A stretch of DNA of 64,000 bases from Adiantum capillus-veneris (GCA_014529385.2 CM043942.1:53570647-53634646); one strand, 5' to 3'; positions 20,971 to 33,516 are shown, numbered from the stretch's first letter. Notes: generated by a model not told the origin, from the letters alone. Translations and numbers: made by a program.

Positions 20971-22945
20971 TGGAAAGAGGGAAATGGGAAAACCACCAAC
21001 ACATAAACTCGATGTCTCTATATAGCTCAGTGATCTCACAACACCCCTATCCCCTAACAAACACACATCCAGATACACAATCTGCAAACAACTAATGTCC
21101 AAGCTCGTACCCGACCACCCAGCATGCACTCAACCACCTCGACCTTTGACCTTGCCCCGCATCCCAATAGAGAGCTCCCATATACTTGACACACGCTCAC
21201 TTGCACATAGAAAGCTCACACCCGATATCTCTAAGAAACACACATATATCTAGCACCTTTGGGAAAAAAAGCGAGTGATAAAAAACGATGTATACATATC
21301 ACTCAAACAACAAGCACATGGAGATTCAAGCTGATTCGATTGGCAAAATATGTACAAAGATGGATCTATCCAAAAAAAACCTCCTCCTAGTTGGTGAAGC
21401 ATCCGACGAATTTATAAGGCATAAGGAGTGGGATAGGATAGCACGGCCGACTCCCTGCCTCCTTTGTATGTACTCCGACTTTGTATGCTCTCGAACTTTC
21501 TTTTGCTTACAGTCGGTAGGTTATAGCACTATCCATTATTGCACTTGGACAAGCTCTCTTGGTCGCCTCTCTTCTCTGTAGCACTCAACACCCCTCAGCC
21601 AGTCCCCCTTATGGCCTCCACTGTCCTGATCGACTCCTTCTCCTCTGGTTTCAGCAACCCCTCTCTTTGTGCAGATCTCCCTTCTCCCTATGCTCTGGCT
21701 CTCGGCATCACACCCTCCCTCATTGATGGCTCCTGGCGCCCCCTGGTTGCCCTGGCTTTCCCTCTTAATTGTAGCGCTGCCTATTCAGCCCCTCTCCATC
21801 CTCTACTCCTTGGCCACCCTCGGCCCTTCACCGTCTCGTGCTCAGGTCCACCATCGGACCCCTCCTGTCTCATGCCATCACTGGCGGCCCAAAACACAGC
21901 GCCACCTCCTCGTCTTGTACTGCAGCCACCCCTTGGCTTTCCCCTTCTCTGTAAACTCCTCCCACCTTTGTAGCGCTGCCCTGCAGACTTCTCTTGATCA
22001 GTAGCTCGGCCACCCTGCCGTCCAATGCTCAGGCCCGTCACCACTGGCCCAACCCGTTCCCTTGTCAGATGCGCCAATAGCGACCTCGCTATTGGTCGCT
22101 CCCTCTCTTGCAAAACTGGCGCGAACCACCGCTTAATGCAACTCCGTATGGCTTCACCCAGGTGGCACCACCACCCTCTGCATGCAATCTCCAAGTGTCG
22201 ACCCCCATCCCGCTCTGCTCGTCTACTGCAGGCAACTTTGTATTCCTTTTTTTATATATATAAAAACACAACACTTAGGCGGCCCTTCACACGGCCATGC
22301 ATCAATTTTTTTTTTGTCCAAGTTGAACTTCTTCTTTTAAAAAATTTGAGGTTGGCCTCCTTTCACATACACTGCATGGACCCGATCCACGAACTTCCCT
22401 TCAAAGAAACTTCAATGTAGTTCGCCTTATCATCATCAACACAAAACTTCAGCTTCCTGGCCGTCAAGAAACAAGGACCGTTCCACAAGAATTGCCCTCA
22501 GGTGCTAAGATCTTCGCCTAGAGAGGTGGTGACTGATATGACCGTTGATTAGATTGAGCTAGCATAACTCTCAATTGGCCGCAGTGCTCTCCGACCAGTT
22601 GAGTTGGAAAAACATCTTTGAACTTTCTAAACTCCACATTTAGCATACCTACCATGGCAAGTAGTGTCTCTTGTAGACATCTCGCTCCAAATCCCATAGC
22701 ATAAACTTCATGGCACCTGTATCCAACACCCCTTGCCTTGTTCCCAACCTTGGGATATAAGCATATGCTCTTGCCACCTGTGATAGAAAAAAAATACTTG
22801 CAGCTCTTGCTAGCAAATGCTCCATCTTGATGTCCCTGGCCCCTAGCACCATCAAATACCTGCTCAAGGTCTTTGCCACTTGCCTACAAACTGCTATGCT
22901 TCGATTTCTTGCACTTCTATAGAGCGACACAGTTTGGTTGTACCA
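20971..22945 (-). repeat. 3' LTR of element X (intact)
   Basis: 1975 bp. Near-identical over its length to the split right LTR, including a GC/CT-rich block (21600-22000), a TA-rich 'tttttatatatataaaaac' stretch near 22250 and the CCA end at 22945. Ends by TGTACCA, which reads TGGTACA at the element-sense start. An antisense open frame in the CT-rich block occurs in both LTRs but looks compositional. Confidence 0.85.
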
Positions 22946-22970
22946 TCATTGCCCACCCCCTCGTTGAGCA
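22946..22970 (-). promoter_or_regulatory. polypurine tract of element X
   Basis: On the minus strand CGAGGGGGTGGGCAATGA lies directly before the TGGTACA start of the 3' LTR. This is the expected position and composition for the plus-strand primer of reverse transcription, and it supports the LTR boundary at 22945. Confidence 0.65.
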
Positions 22971-23274
22971 TGCTCAACCACAGTATTATGTAGGTATAAT
23001 AAGTATGTATAGAGAGAACTATATAACATAGAGCTATAGAATGCATAAGAAAAATGATAGTGGCTATATAGATAGGATAGAGATAGAGAGAAAAGCATCT
23101 GCTATTGAATCACCCGTCAGGGTCAAATGGAAATCTCACAGCTCCCCCAATCATAGTGTATAGTCCACCTGGATCAAATATAGAACATTGGCCGTGGCCA
23201 TCCACTTGTAAAGCATGCATCTTCAAGTCTTCCTTTGCACTTGTAGGCCAATAGATAGGCCATCCTTCCAATTC

Positions 23275-24993
23275 TTAATAACATGGAGCCTCGTGATCAC
23301 CCTGCATCCACAAGCCTTTGTGCCAACCATAAACAAGCTTTCGACCACTTGAAGCATTGGTACCGGAAGCAGCTATCATGTCATCTGCTACAGAACCTTC
23401 CACATTATTTTCCACTTCAAAAGAGCCTTGCAACTGATACAAAGATACCTGTAAAGCAACTTCTAATAACGCATGTAACCATAGCATCACATAAAATAGC
23501 AAGACCCTGCCATTTGCCTCCACCTGCTGCATAGCCAAGCTAACCTGATCCCTTTGCATACCTGCATCCCAACCCTCTGTAAATGGCTCCATGGACCCCT
23601 TCTCATAGTCAAGAACATGACCTGCTAGAGCTTCAACCTGAGCAAATACCTCATCACCTGCTAGGTTGGTGTCACCTTCCTTGTTGCATGGAGCCTCACG
23701 ATCGTCTTCCATAGAGTCATCTGCCGGAGCTAACTCTCCACGGCCACACACAAACTCTGAAGCTTCAAGGCACACCTCGAAATGCCCATCAAGGCAAGGT
23801 TGCCCCACCCCCTGCATAGACAAATCAACTGAACATACCTCCGCTTCTGCTTCTATCTCCTGCAAGTCATCCTCAAAAACCTGCTCTTCAATTAGACCTG
23901 ATACACCATCAAACCATACCTCTTCCTCCAATAGGGACTCACCATCACAAGACACAAGATACAATTGCTCAAGTGGCGGATTCACACAAGGTGAAACACT
24001 ATACTTCTCTTTGACCTTCAAATGACTCGCAGGCAACTCGCATATATTGCTCTCCACTTCTTCTACATGAAAAACATCATAAGTTTCATACCTGGAAGAC
24101 TGGGATTCTGTCTCCCACATGCTATCTTTGTCCAAACTACTGCTACATCTTTGAGAGTTGTCAAACTCCTCTTCTGCACTTGTCAATTCTTGCACCTTGG
24201 CTGTCAGCCTCGTTGCTGTCTCTAGAACTGGCACCTCTTCTTGAAAATTTTTTACGACCTCGATCTCTTGAGGAAGCAAACTGCGTGGCACCCTGAATAT
24301 GCCTCGCTGCACCTTTTGAGCCGTGGTTGGCACTTCTTCTAACTCTTTTATCCTGGCATCACATTCACGTGCTTTGATCACATTCATATCAACAAAAAAA
24401 GGAGCTTTTACCTCTTGATGCTCATTGATCTGCTTGGGCCTGGGTCCACTGGCTACCATGATTGCCGACTGTAGCAATCCTGCCTCCATCTTCTTCTTCA
24501 TCTTTCGACTCTTTGCTTTGGCAACCTAGACGGCTTCATCATAAGTGCCTAGATCTTCATAATTGACTCTCTCACGAACATATGGATGCAAGCATGATAG
24601 AAAACTTTCGAGATTCAAATATCCCGCATTGGTTGCTTGGGTAGCATCCGCCAAATCTCCCCAATAAGCTTCAAATTTATCAACAAAAGCATCAAAATTG
24701 GAACTTACGTCCTGTTGCAAACCTTTGATCATTGCATCTTCTTCCAAAGCTGACACGACCTTTCGATACCATTGTAAGAACTGTTCACAAAATTTGATCC
24801 AATTCTGCTTGTAAGCATCTTCTAAACCATCAAACCAAACCTTTGCTTTACCTCGCAACACCAAAGGTAGAGTCCGGAGCTTTGCTTCATCACATGGCAT
24901 CCGCAGTACTGTCAGCATAAATAGCTCAAAATCGGCTATCCAATCGTCAGCATCTCCATCTCCTTTGAACACTCGACCAAACTCTTGCTTCAT
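23275..24993 (-). CDS. gag: Gag of element X with one in-frame TAG
   Basis: Structural Gag-like protein. Residues 1-155 (from ATG 24993) match the retrotransposon Gag fold: DADDWIADFELFM, LPLVLRGKAKVWFDGL, WIKFCEQFLQWYRK, then LESFLSCLHPYVRERVNY. The frame meets TAG at 24526-24528 and then continues open for more than 400 residues to TAA near 23275, with Lys-rich sequence right after the stop (KSRKMKKKMEAG). The downstream part is acidic (VFEDDLQEIEAEAEV) with one hydrophobic stretch (VLLFYVMLWLHALLEVAL near residue 480). I see no zinc knuckle and no homology to pol. The single TAG may be a mutation or a suppressible stop; the sequence cannot decide. Confidence 0.7.
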
Positions 24994-25040
24994 CTTGATT
25001 TACCACCACTCGATCAGGCTGCAATCAGTGGGTCCTCAGT

Positions 25041-25055
25041 GGGGGCACCACAAGA
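25041..25055 (-). promoter_or_regulatory. candidate primer-binding site of element X
   Basis: Immediately inside the 5' LTR (which ends at 25056 in element sense), the minus strand reads TCTTG and then TGGTGCCCCCACTGAGGA. TGG is the complement of the tRNA CCA tail and lies at the normal distance. I cannot assign the tRNA from memory with confidence. Confidence 0.45.
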
Positions 25056-25193
25056 TGGAAAGGGGGAAATGGGAAAACCACCATCACATAAACTCAATGC
25101 CTCTATATAGCTCAGTGATCTCACAACACCCCTATCCTCTAACAAACACACATCCAGATACACAATCTGCAAACAACTAATGTCCAAGCCCGT
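25056..25193 (-). repeat. 5' LTR of element X, part adjacent to PBS
   Basis: Matches 20971 onwards (same TGGAAAG start, then 'gggaaatgggaaaaccacca'). It breaks off at 25193 where element Y begins with TGTCAAGAAG. The remainder of this LTR resumes at 33517. Confidence 0.85.
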
Positions 25194-27361
25194 TGTCAAG
25201 AAGTAGGAGGTCTTGCCAGGAAGGCACCAGGCCTGTTGCTGTGAGAGTTTGTGAGGAAGCTCAAGGGTTATGAGAAAGAGCTAAGATGTAGATAACATAG
25301 CTTCTAGAGCTAAAGAAGAAATGTAGCCAAAGAAGCCGCTCACTTTTCCTTACAAACACACACGTGATGGAAAGAACTCATGAAAGATAGTCAAAACAAA
25401 ACAAAAATGAAAACATCGAGATTACGATCATATCGTATCATGGGTAGGATAAAAGGGTTAATGGATGAGTTAATGATATTTAATCTTTGTTGTCCAAATA
25501 AGCTATGGATTGCTCTTTGGAACTATAGCTTTGTGCTTACTATAATGTATATGTTTTGTTTAGCGATGGGGATTAGTTGTGAGTACAAATCCTCTTGATT
25601 CATAATAAAATAACCACATTCACATCAAAAGAGAAGTCATAGTCAATAATAGGTAGTATGATGGGATCTGGTGAGAGAAGTATTTCGTTGAGCCTTTCAG
25701 GACCAAAAAGAAACACTATGCGTTGCTGAAAGTGAATCTTTCGACTAATCCAAATGTTGACCCTAATAGATTGCACTAAATGGAATTGAAAGAAATTTCC
25801 TCTATGTGGATTATGGTTATTCATCAATGATATACTTAGTATGTTCAAAGATAAAGGTGTGAAAGAAATGAAAGAAGAAGAAGAAGAGAGTTTATCTCCC
25901 AAGCCCTATTGTTGCCCTAAGGCAATAAGGATACTGCGGGGAGAGAAGTACCTGTAGCAAGGAGATTCTAGAGTTTGTGGAAGAGAATGAGAACCTTAAG
26001 AGAGAGAGGTGCTTGTGAAAGATGAAGATATGGTTACTAAACTTGTGCACATGATTGTTTCGCGCAAGAAGATTGTGCCGTTACATTGAAAAGATTGCTG
26101 CTTGAATACCTTCGAATGAAACAATTAGGACACAACAAGAGAGATGAAAGGAGGAATAAAGATAGAATTAGAGATAGATCTAAGTGTGGCGGTGGTATTA
26201 AAGATAAATAATGAGGGATAGAGATGGAGTTAGAGACAAGTATTGGACTAGATATGCAAGTGAAAGAAAAACTAGAAACATATATCTTACATGAGAGCAA
26301 TCGCCACCACCTTAATGGAGAGAGAAGATGAGGCAAGACTTCAGCCTTTCTTCAAGAGAAAGTGTGGCACTAAGATGAGTGTGTCACTATGGAATTGAGC
26401 TATTCTCACTCACTCATAACTTGCCTCAATGAAGAGAAGGTTGCCCTTTTTATAGGTGAGGGAGCCATGTTTTACATAATCACTTGATTAGGCTAAAGAG
26501 TTAGCCCAAATCAAGTGTTCTTTGGATATTTCTTAAAATGGAAAATATTAGGACTCAAAATATCATGAAATTCATCATTTTTGTTCGTTGAGGCTCCATG
26601 TGGGTGCATGATGTATGTGGGCCCCACCTAGGCATCTTTGTGTGGCTCCAGCAGGGGGTCCCAACTTGTGTGTCTTGTCCTTCAAGGCATCTTTGAGGTG
26701 TCACATTCACATGCTTGTGTCTTTTATCCTCCAAATATTTTATTTTATGGAAAAAGACCAAGATTACCTCTTTTCACATGATTCACCTGTTTACCATCTT
26801 TTCTTGCAGTGTAGTTGTGAGAAGGTTTTTCACTGGTTTCCCTGTAACTTTTGACCTGTAACTCGGATTGACATGCTTCAAAAGGAAAAATTGGCCTACT
26901 AAAAGAGCTTGACCTGGTTTTGGACTTTTTGCCATGCCTTTAGGTCGGATTTTCAATTGGGATGGTCCAAGAAGCTTTGGATCTTCCTTTTCATAAAGTC
27001 TTCTAGTAGGCCCTTCCCTCTTGTATGTATCCAAGAAGGTATGCATTATTCAAGGGTTATATTATTAAATAAATGTGAAAAGAAGAAAATAATTTATATA
27101 TGGTAGGGTATAGCTGAGATATTAGAAGAAATAAACAAATGCTTTCCCCACAGACAAAAAGAGGCACAATCATTGATACTTCTCTTGCAGTACTTTCTAA
27201 TAGTAATGTACATTTATATTACTTCAAAGGTAATACTAAGGTATGGTAGAAAGCTTTTATTTATTCATATGAGTATTATATGAAGTATACTTATGCGTCA
27301 AAAAGTCACAAGATAAATCGTTTAATGCCCGTTTCCACTATATACGTGCCACAACATGACA
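25194..27361 (-). repeat. 3' LTR of element Y (complete)
   Basis: 2168 bp, TG...CA. The plus-strand start TGTCAAGAAGTAGG and the first ~240 bases repeat at 33275. The plus-strand end ...CAACATGACA (27361) reads TGTCATGTTGTGGC in element sense and lies directly after a purine tract. No credible gene inside; open frames here are short and unsupported. Confidence 0.8.
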
Positions 27362-27376
27362 TCCACCCCCTCTAAA
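27362..27376 (-). promoter_or_regulatory. polypurine tract of element Y
   Basis: Minus strand TTTAGAGGGGGTGGA ends directly before the TGTCATG start of the 3' LTR, the standard position for plus-strand priming. It fixes the inner LTR boundary. Confidence 0.7.
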
Positions 27377-27419
27377 CCTGCACATCCTCTTGTATGTCCC
27401 ACATTGTCTCTTTGTAAGA

Positions 27420-28760
27420 TCAGAACTCTTGTACATCTTCCTTGCTTTCTTCTTCACTGGATGATTCTAGAGCTTCATTTTCACTTTGATCTTCACTTGT
27501 GTTTCGCTCTTCTTCCTCATCAACATCTTCTAGATCATTGTCTCCTCTTCTCTTAAACATTTTGATCCTTTTTCCTGCAATGGGAATCTTTACTTTTGTA
27601 CCATCTAGTTCAGACAAACTGTAAGTAGCATTTTCATGCACATGCTTTACAACATACGCTCCAAACCATCTTTTTGAGAACTTACGCGTGACTGTGTGGT
27701 GGTTATCAAGGCTACTATCATACACTAAAACCCAGTCACCTTTGTCAATTGCTTTGCTCCTCAGTCGATGTCGCTTATCAAAGTAGTCCTTGTTTTTCAA
27801 CCTTGCATTTTTGAGTCGTTCTTTTGCAGCTTCAATGTCTCTAGGTCTTCTCTCTAGCTGCCTTATACGCAGTGCAAGGAGATCTTCCCTGCTAAGCCCC
27901 TCTTGCCAAGGTAGTACATTCCATGTGGGAATTGTATCTTCAATCGGCATCACTGGCTTTTGACCATACATTAGCTCCGCAGGCATGTAGCCATTTACTG
28001 AGCTATGTGTTGTACGCTTAGCCCATAAAGCATATGGTAACAGTTTTGGCCACTCACCAACTCTTCCTTAGTAAGCCTTGGCCAAAGCTTTAATGATAGG
28101 AGGATGCCCTCTTTCACTCTTTCCATTTTCTTTAGGGTTGTAAGCTGTAGTAAGCGAAAGATTGATTCCTAATCTAGAAAAGAAGTCCCTTGCTTCTTCA
28201 GCATCCAGCTCACCTCTATCTGCAGTGATCTTTCCCACACAACCATAATGGCAAATCACCTCATCAAGAAGGAATTTGCACACAGCTTCTGTAGTTTTAG
28301 CTCTTAATGCTCTTCTTTCAACTTGGTTAGTTAGGTCCTCTCGTGCAAGAACCAAGTATCTCATCTGCCAGAGTCCTAAAGGAATTGTGACTAGATCCAC
28401 AACCCGTTTATAGCTCATGGCTAGTGAATATGTAGGGTGCAATCCATCATGATGTCGTACATTTGAATACATTTGACAAGTTACACATGACTCTACAAAC
28501 TGAGATACATCTTTATACATACCCTTCCACCAGTATTTTTCTTTCAACTTGGAAAAGGTTGTCCACACACCCCTATGTCCAACCCATAGACTCACATGAA
28601 ACTCTTGCATGAGCTTTACTTGAGTCTCTTTTTTACATATAACCCATTGTGGTGTAGCACCCTTTTGTTTAGGATGCTTCCACAAGTAACCATCCCTTAA
28701 AAAGTACCCATATGCTTTCCTGCGTATCCTCTTGAATTCTTGTTCAGACCAATCATCCTA
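27420..28760 (-). pseudogene. pol: integrase of element Y
   Basis: Catalyses cDNA insertion. Going down the minus strand, the frame enters through a TAG at 28758-28760 from RNase H. It continues into the zinc-binding region (GHRGVWTTFSKLKEKYWW, CVTCQ), the core with Asp in AREDLTNQVE and Asp in ITADRGE, and Glu in NPKENGKSERG. An in-frame TAA near 28068 interrupts, after which LMYGQKPVMPIE and the C-terminal KGDWVLVYDSSLDNH and RWFGAYVVKH motifs follow. An acidic tail (EDVDEEEERNTSEDQ) ends near 27420. The D-D-E triad looks preserved; the stops make it a pseudogene. Confidence 0.85.
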
Positions 28761-30695
28761 TTTTGTTAGAGTACTCAAGTACCTTCCAATAGAAAGCCAA
28801 TCACCTTCATAAAGATCTTTCAAGAACAATTCAAGTGAATAAGTCATGCAGACATTGTTACCTTTGACATGAGAGATAGAATAGAACTTTGTGCCTACAT
28901 CATCTCCCTCATCAATCATTTGTGACTCATCTTCATACCTTGCCCTTGATAGCATATCTGTCACTGTATTGTCTTTACCTGCAATGTGCTTAAAGTCAAT
29001 ATTTAAGGACTTAATGTAGTCAATCCACTGCAACATAGCAATGTCTGGCGTTGAGAAACTTGTAATCATCCCAAGAAGTGGTAGACAATCTGTTTCTACA
29101 ACCACACATGCACCAATTAGGTACTCTTTCCCACTTTTCAAGGCTGTAACCATACCCCATAGCTCTCTCTTTATCTGTGGATAGTTTCTTTGGCGAGCAC
29201 TTAGTACCTTTGCTCCAAATCTTACCACATACCTGTGTCCTTCTTTGTCATCTTGCCCTATTGCCCACCCAATCCCTATAGGACTGGTGTCTACTGTCAC
29301 AATTACTGGCCTTTGACACTCATAGTCTACCTTTCTCAAAGTTGTTGCTGACTGTAGCAACTGCTTTAGCTTTTTCATGGATTTTACATGTGCTTCTGTC
29401 CATTTAAACTTCTGATTCTTTCTAAGCAACTGATAAAGAGGATAAGCTACATGTGCATAATGTGGAATCCAAATAACATAGAAGACACATGCTCCCAGAA
29501 ACCTTCTAACCTCAGTGATGCTAGTGCACGTTTCTTTCATTCTTTGGATGCCATCTACCTTTGTTGGACAAGGTTTCCTACCATATGGCCCGCACATGTG
29601 CCCCACAATGAGTACTTCATTGACACCAAACATAGACTTTTTCCCTGACAATGTAAGATTCACTTCTTCCAACCTAGACAAATTTTATCACAATCATTTA
29701 TGTGATCTACCACAAACCTGCGACATCCCTTGAGATCCAAAGATTCATCTTTGTCACTTTCTTCACATCCTTTGATAGGCAAATCATCAATGAAAGGCAT
29801 TGTGATTTTAGGAATAAAGTCACGTAAGACCTTATTCATCCCATTCATCATATGTGCAACTGAGTTGGTTGCTCCCTGTGGCAAGGTACACATCCTTACC
29901 AAACCCAAAGGTGTCCTCATGGTTGTCAAGTCTCTGCTTTCGATTGCAAGCTGAAATTGATCATACCCTGTGTAGAGATCCCCCATTGAGTAGATTGCCC
30001 TCCGTGCAAACGCCTCTGCAAACTCATCCAATTGGACCTGTACCTACATTTCTAATTGTCACCTTGTTTACTCGTTGCATATCTTGGATGAAGCGTAGAG
30101 AACCATTCTTCTTTGGAACTGTGAACCACCTGTTTGAGTATGGAGCACAAGAAGGCTCCAAGATTCCCATTTTGATTTTCTCATTCAGTAGCTCTACTAA
30201 CTTTGGCAAATGAGCCTTTGGAACTGGAATAGGCCGCAGATTCCAAGGCACATGAGGTATTGTGAAAATTACCATAGGAGCTACAATAGAAGGATCAACA
30301 CATCCTATCTCATGTGGCTCAAATGCAACAGCCTTACCATGCTTTGAAAGCATTTCGTTGAAGCTCTTTGTCTCCTCCTGTGTTAGAAACTCCTCGCAAC
30401 CAATCTGCAACTCTTGAAAAGACTCCTTTGTGAAGGTATGCCCGATCTTTTTAGGATTCCTCAAACTTGGTTGTAAAGAAGCCTGCTCAATCTTTTCCTT
30501 AAAGGCTTCTATTACTTGGTACATTTCCATAGAGCGAACTTCCACAACTTCATTTTCAAGATGCAAACTAGACCTCATTATAGCATCAAGCTCACCCATA
30601 GTATCTACAAAAGAAACTTGTTCACACAAACCCAAAACATTTTCAGTAGGCTTTAGCAACCCACTCTTTTTCATGCCTATTTGTACATTATGCAC
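28758..30695 (-). pseudogene. pol: reverse transcriptase / RNase H of element Y
   Basis: The N-terminal part (30695-30024) has PKAHLPKLVELLNEKIKMGI and FTVPKKNGSLRFIQDMQRVN. A frameshift at about 30028 leads to YSMGDLYTGYDQFQLAI, TPLGLVRMCTLPQGATNS and the catalytic box MPFIDDLPIKGC (near 29780). A second frameshift near 29670 leads to the thumb and connection, RRFLGACVFYVIWIPHYA, and an RNase H with VTVDTSPIGIGWAIGQ, RELWGMV and HIAGKDNTVTDMLSR (ending ~28940). Domain order and the FIDD box are typical of Ty3/gypsy. Non-functional because of the two frameshifts. Confidence 0.85.
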
Positions 30696-30840
30696 ATATT
30701 GCCTCTCACATCTCTTTAAATCTTCAAGTTTTGTAAAACATATGATCCATTCCTTATTACCAAGGATCTCATTGAGAAAGTTTCACCTATTTTTGGATCA
30801 GGCGAGACCCTTTTTATTTCTGTATCACTGCAATCCCGCT

Positions 30841-31330
30841 TTACAATGGTACTTGGCCAAAACCCATCATTTTCCTATGGTCATGAAACTCTTTGCTCAC
30901 CTTTGGTAGAGGATGTTCTCTGAGGTTGCCACGATTTCTTTCATGGTTCACACAAACTGTGTGAAATTGTACACCACGTTTACCATCTTTGCTACGTATC
31001 CTAGCATATGCTGAACCATTGTCCATTACCTTTGTTTTCATTCGAACTCCCACAATGTAGGGCTGTCCAAGGATGAGATGATATGAAGATGTATCCTGTA
31101 CAAAGAAGTTTTGGTCAATCTTTACATCACCTATTGTCACCTTCACACCTAGACATATATGCTGCATACAATTCACCGGATGAATTGTTTGCCACTTTTA
31201 CCATCCAGCCATGATCTGTGTCCATCGTCCATTTGCACTTGTTGTAGAGACTCTTTGACATTATGTTTATGTCTGAACCATGGTCAATCAAGGCAACAAA
31301 TGGCTCTTCAAGATTACCTACCTTGACCAA
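30841..31330 (-). pseudogene. pol: aspartic protease of element Y
   Basis: Polyprotein-processing protease. The active-site loop reads ALIDHGSDINIMS, so D-H-G replaces the usual D-S/T-G, a substitution likely to impair catalysis. A frameshift at about 31150-31170 separates this from the second half (VTIGDVKIDQNFFVQD, then ILGQPYIVGVRM), which carries the ILGQPY motif expected near the C-terminus of this family. Flanked by gag C-terminal sequence upstream and RT downstream (30695). Confidence 0.75.
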
Positions 31331-33221
31331 AGTTTTGTAGTAGCCCTTGTCCAGTGACTTTGTGAATAGTTTCTCCTAGGAATATCTTCAACTTCTTCAT
31401 CATCATTTGAGAAATGCACTTGCTTCACTCTCCCACTAGATTGGTAGCATCCTACTACAGCTCTATCATCCTCCTTATTTAGCAGTTGCATCCCTTGTGT
31501 CTTCGAGGTTTCCCCTTCAACCTGTGGACGAGAAACTTCTGCAAGGGTTTGCCTCTTCCTCTTGATGATGTCAATGATCTCCTCATGGAATTCACGCTTT
31601 GCTATGCCAAGAACTTCTCCCAGAGTAGACTCAATCTTGATATTCAAGATCCTTTCCTCCAAGACTTTGTTTAAATCTGTAGCAACCTCAATATCAGATT
31701 GTAGTTTATAAGTTGGGCCTTTTGTCTTACCTTTTGTTGGTTTTTTCTTCTTTCCTATTGTAGACTCCTCCATGAGTACTTTAGGTGGAGATGCTCCTTG
31801 TATCAAGGGTGTTTGAGAAGGATTTGAGTCGCTTCTTCTCCCACTTCTAGAAGCTCTTTTTGATGGTCCTTCATCAACATTCTCACGTCTCCACTTCTCT
31901 TCTACAATTGCCTCATTTTGTTGGCATTTTGTAATGTAGACATGCACTGACAATGAGTCCACTAGATCATTCCATCTTGTTTCTAGACGTATGAAATCAC
32001 CTGCTTCATGTAGAATCTCTTTTGTAAGCTTTCCCTTTTTAGCTAATTGCATGACATTTGGTCAAATTTGACCATGATGGTCACTCACCTCTTCATCAGT
32101 AAGATGCTCAATTTTTACTCCATAAGTAGCTGCCTCAACTGAAGAGGTGGCATGGTTAGTTGCCATATCTTCAAGTAAGGTTTTTGCATTCCCCCCTTCC
32201 CAAAGTTATTTCTCAAGAGTAGACCTATCTCTCTTAAGTGGATTTTACCATCCTTAAAAAAGACAACATCTTTTGACAAAGCATCACTAAAATCACCACA
32301 ATCCCTTCTTACATAGTCTGTACTATCACACCAAATACATCTGTTAACAAACCCTTCTTTGGGTTGTTGTCTTTGCCTAGGAAGTGGCCCTGATGGTTGG
32401 CCTTCTTCTTCAAGCTTTGCAAGCTTCACCTTCAAGTCACACATTCCCTTCACAAGCTCATCTAGCATGGACTCATCAAACTTAGGAGCGATAAAAGTAG
32501 GCTTTACCATTTTGTCAGAAGTTGAGGTTGAAGGACTTGTAGTGTTTACTACCATCTTGTCCCTCCTTCTTTGTCATTTGGCAAGCAACGAGACAGCACC
32601 TTCAACTTCATTCCAGTCGGTCTTTAGTCCTTGCTCAGCATCTTTATCTTCAAGAAGAAGCTTTAAATTTTCTTGAAACTCTTCACCTGCAGCTTGTAAG
32701 AAACGATCTCTCTTCTCTCCATCTAGTGTGGCCCTTTCTGTCCTTGTGAGTTGTGCATAGCGCCGCTTAAATTTCCTAAGTAGCTATGTTATTGATAGTC
32801 CTTGCTTTGGCTTGACTACCCATTCTAAGAATGTCCTTTTGGTTACTCTCTCAGAGTCCTCCATGAAATATTCCTCCTTTAAAGCTACTTTGAGTTCTTC
32901 CCAATTTCTCCCATGCCCATCTTTAATTTCCCTAACATGCTCCCTAATTTTTGAAGCAATAACTAGCTCAAAGCTTTGAATCATCTCACCTTCTGACACG
33001 CGATGCAGCTCCATCTCTTTCACAGACTCGCGTAAGTACTTGGTTACATCTTTGCCATTGAATTGATCCATTCTGTTGACGACTGCTTGTATGGCCTTCG
33101 TTGCTCAAATCTCTCTTCTTTCAGTGGCATGTTGTTGTTGCATGAACATTGAAAATGATTGAAACATTTGCATTGTTGTTGGGTGAAAGTGTATACCCTG
33201 TTGCTCAACATGATCACCCAT
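31318..33221 (-). pseudogene. gag: Gag of element Y, with point stops and a frameshift
   Basis: ATG at 33221 opens MGDHVEQQGIHFHPTTMQMF. The frame meets TGA near 33105, then MDQFNGKDVTKYLRESVKEM and FELVIASKIREHV (Gag core), then TAG at about 32784, then continues to a region with CIWCDSTDYVRRDC. That is a CCHC knuckle in which the His is replaced by Tyr. After about 32115 the frame shifts and the Lys/Arg-rich linker (32052-31318) leads to protease. Apart from the two stops, 33221-32115 keeps one frame, so decay is by point mutation. Upstream of the ATG lie the PBS region and LTR remnant. Confidence 0.75.
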
Positions 33222-33274
33222 GGTTACGCACAAACTCTCACCCTGGCAGTTTCGCACCGAGTTCACCAAAAATA
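33222..33274 (-). promoter_or_regulatory. PBS region of element Y
   Basis: In element sense the LTR ends ...CTTCTTGACA (33275). After TATTTT it reads TGGTGAACTCGGTGCGAAAC. The TGG start and position fit a tRNA primer site, seven bases inside the LTR. The tRNA was not assigned. Confidence 0.4.
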
Positions 33275-33516
33275 TGTCAAGAAGTAGGCGGTCTTGCCAG
33301 GAAGGCACCGGGCCTTTTGTTGTGAGAGTTTGTGAGGAAGCTCAAGGGTTATGAGAAAGAGCTATGATGTAGATAACATAGCTTCTAGAGCTAAAGAAGA
33401 AATGTAGCCAAAGAAGCCGCTCACTTTTCTTACAAACACACGCGTGATGGAAAGAACTCATGAAAGATAGTCAAAACAAAACAAAAATGAAAACATCGAG
33501 ATTACGATCATATCAT
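33275..33516 (-). repeat. 5' LTR remnant of element Y
   Basis: The 240 bases match the first 240 bases of the complete Y LTR at 25194. Similarity stops at ...GATCATATC (33514) and element X sequence begins at about 33517. About 1.9 kb of this LTR, its outer target duplication and about 12 bases of X are missing, which points to a deletion after insertion. Confidence 0.8.

Larger units (their letters stand above)
25194..33516 (-). mobile_element. Y: Ty3/gypsy retrotransposon nested in the 5' LTR of X
   Basis: The minus strand carries a truncated 5' LTR (33516-33275), PBS, gag, protease, RT-RNase H, integrase, purine tract and a complete 3' LTR (27361-25194). Both LTR ends begin TGTCAAGAAGTAGG on the plus strand. 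It sits inside the X LTR, whose two halves line up across it with about 12 bases missing. The coding region has several point stops and a few frameshifts, so it is inactive. The lineage was not settled: the RT box is FIDDLPIKG and no chromodomain is seen after integrase. Confidence 0.85.

Noticed and set aside
21611-21973. Plus-strand open frame of ~120 aa in a CT-rich block, repeated at 34005-34367
   Set aside because: It is present in both places because these are the two LTRs of one element. It is antisense to the element, Leu/Pro/Ser-rich and compositional, with no family resemblance.
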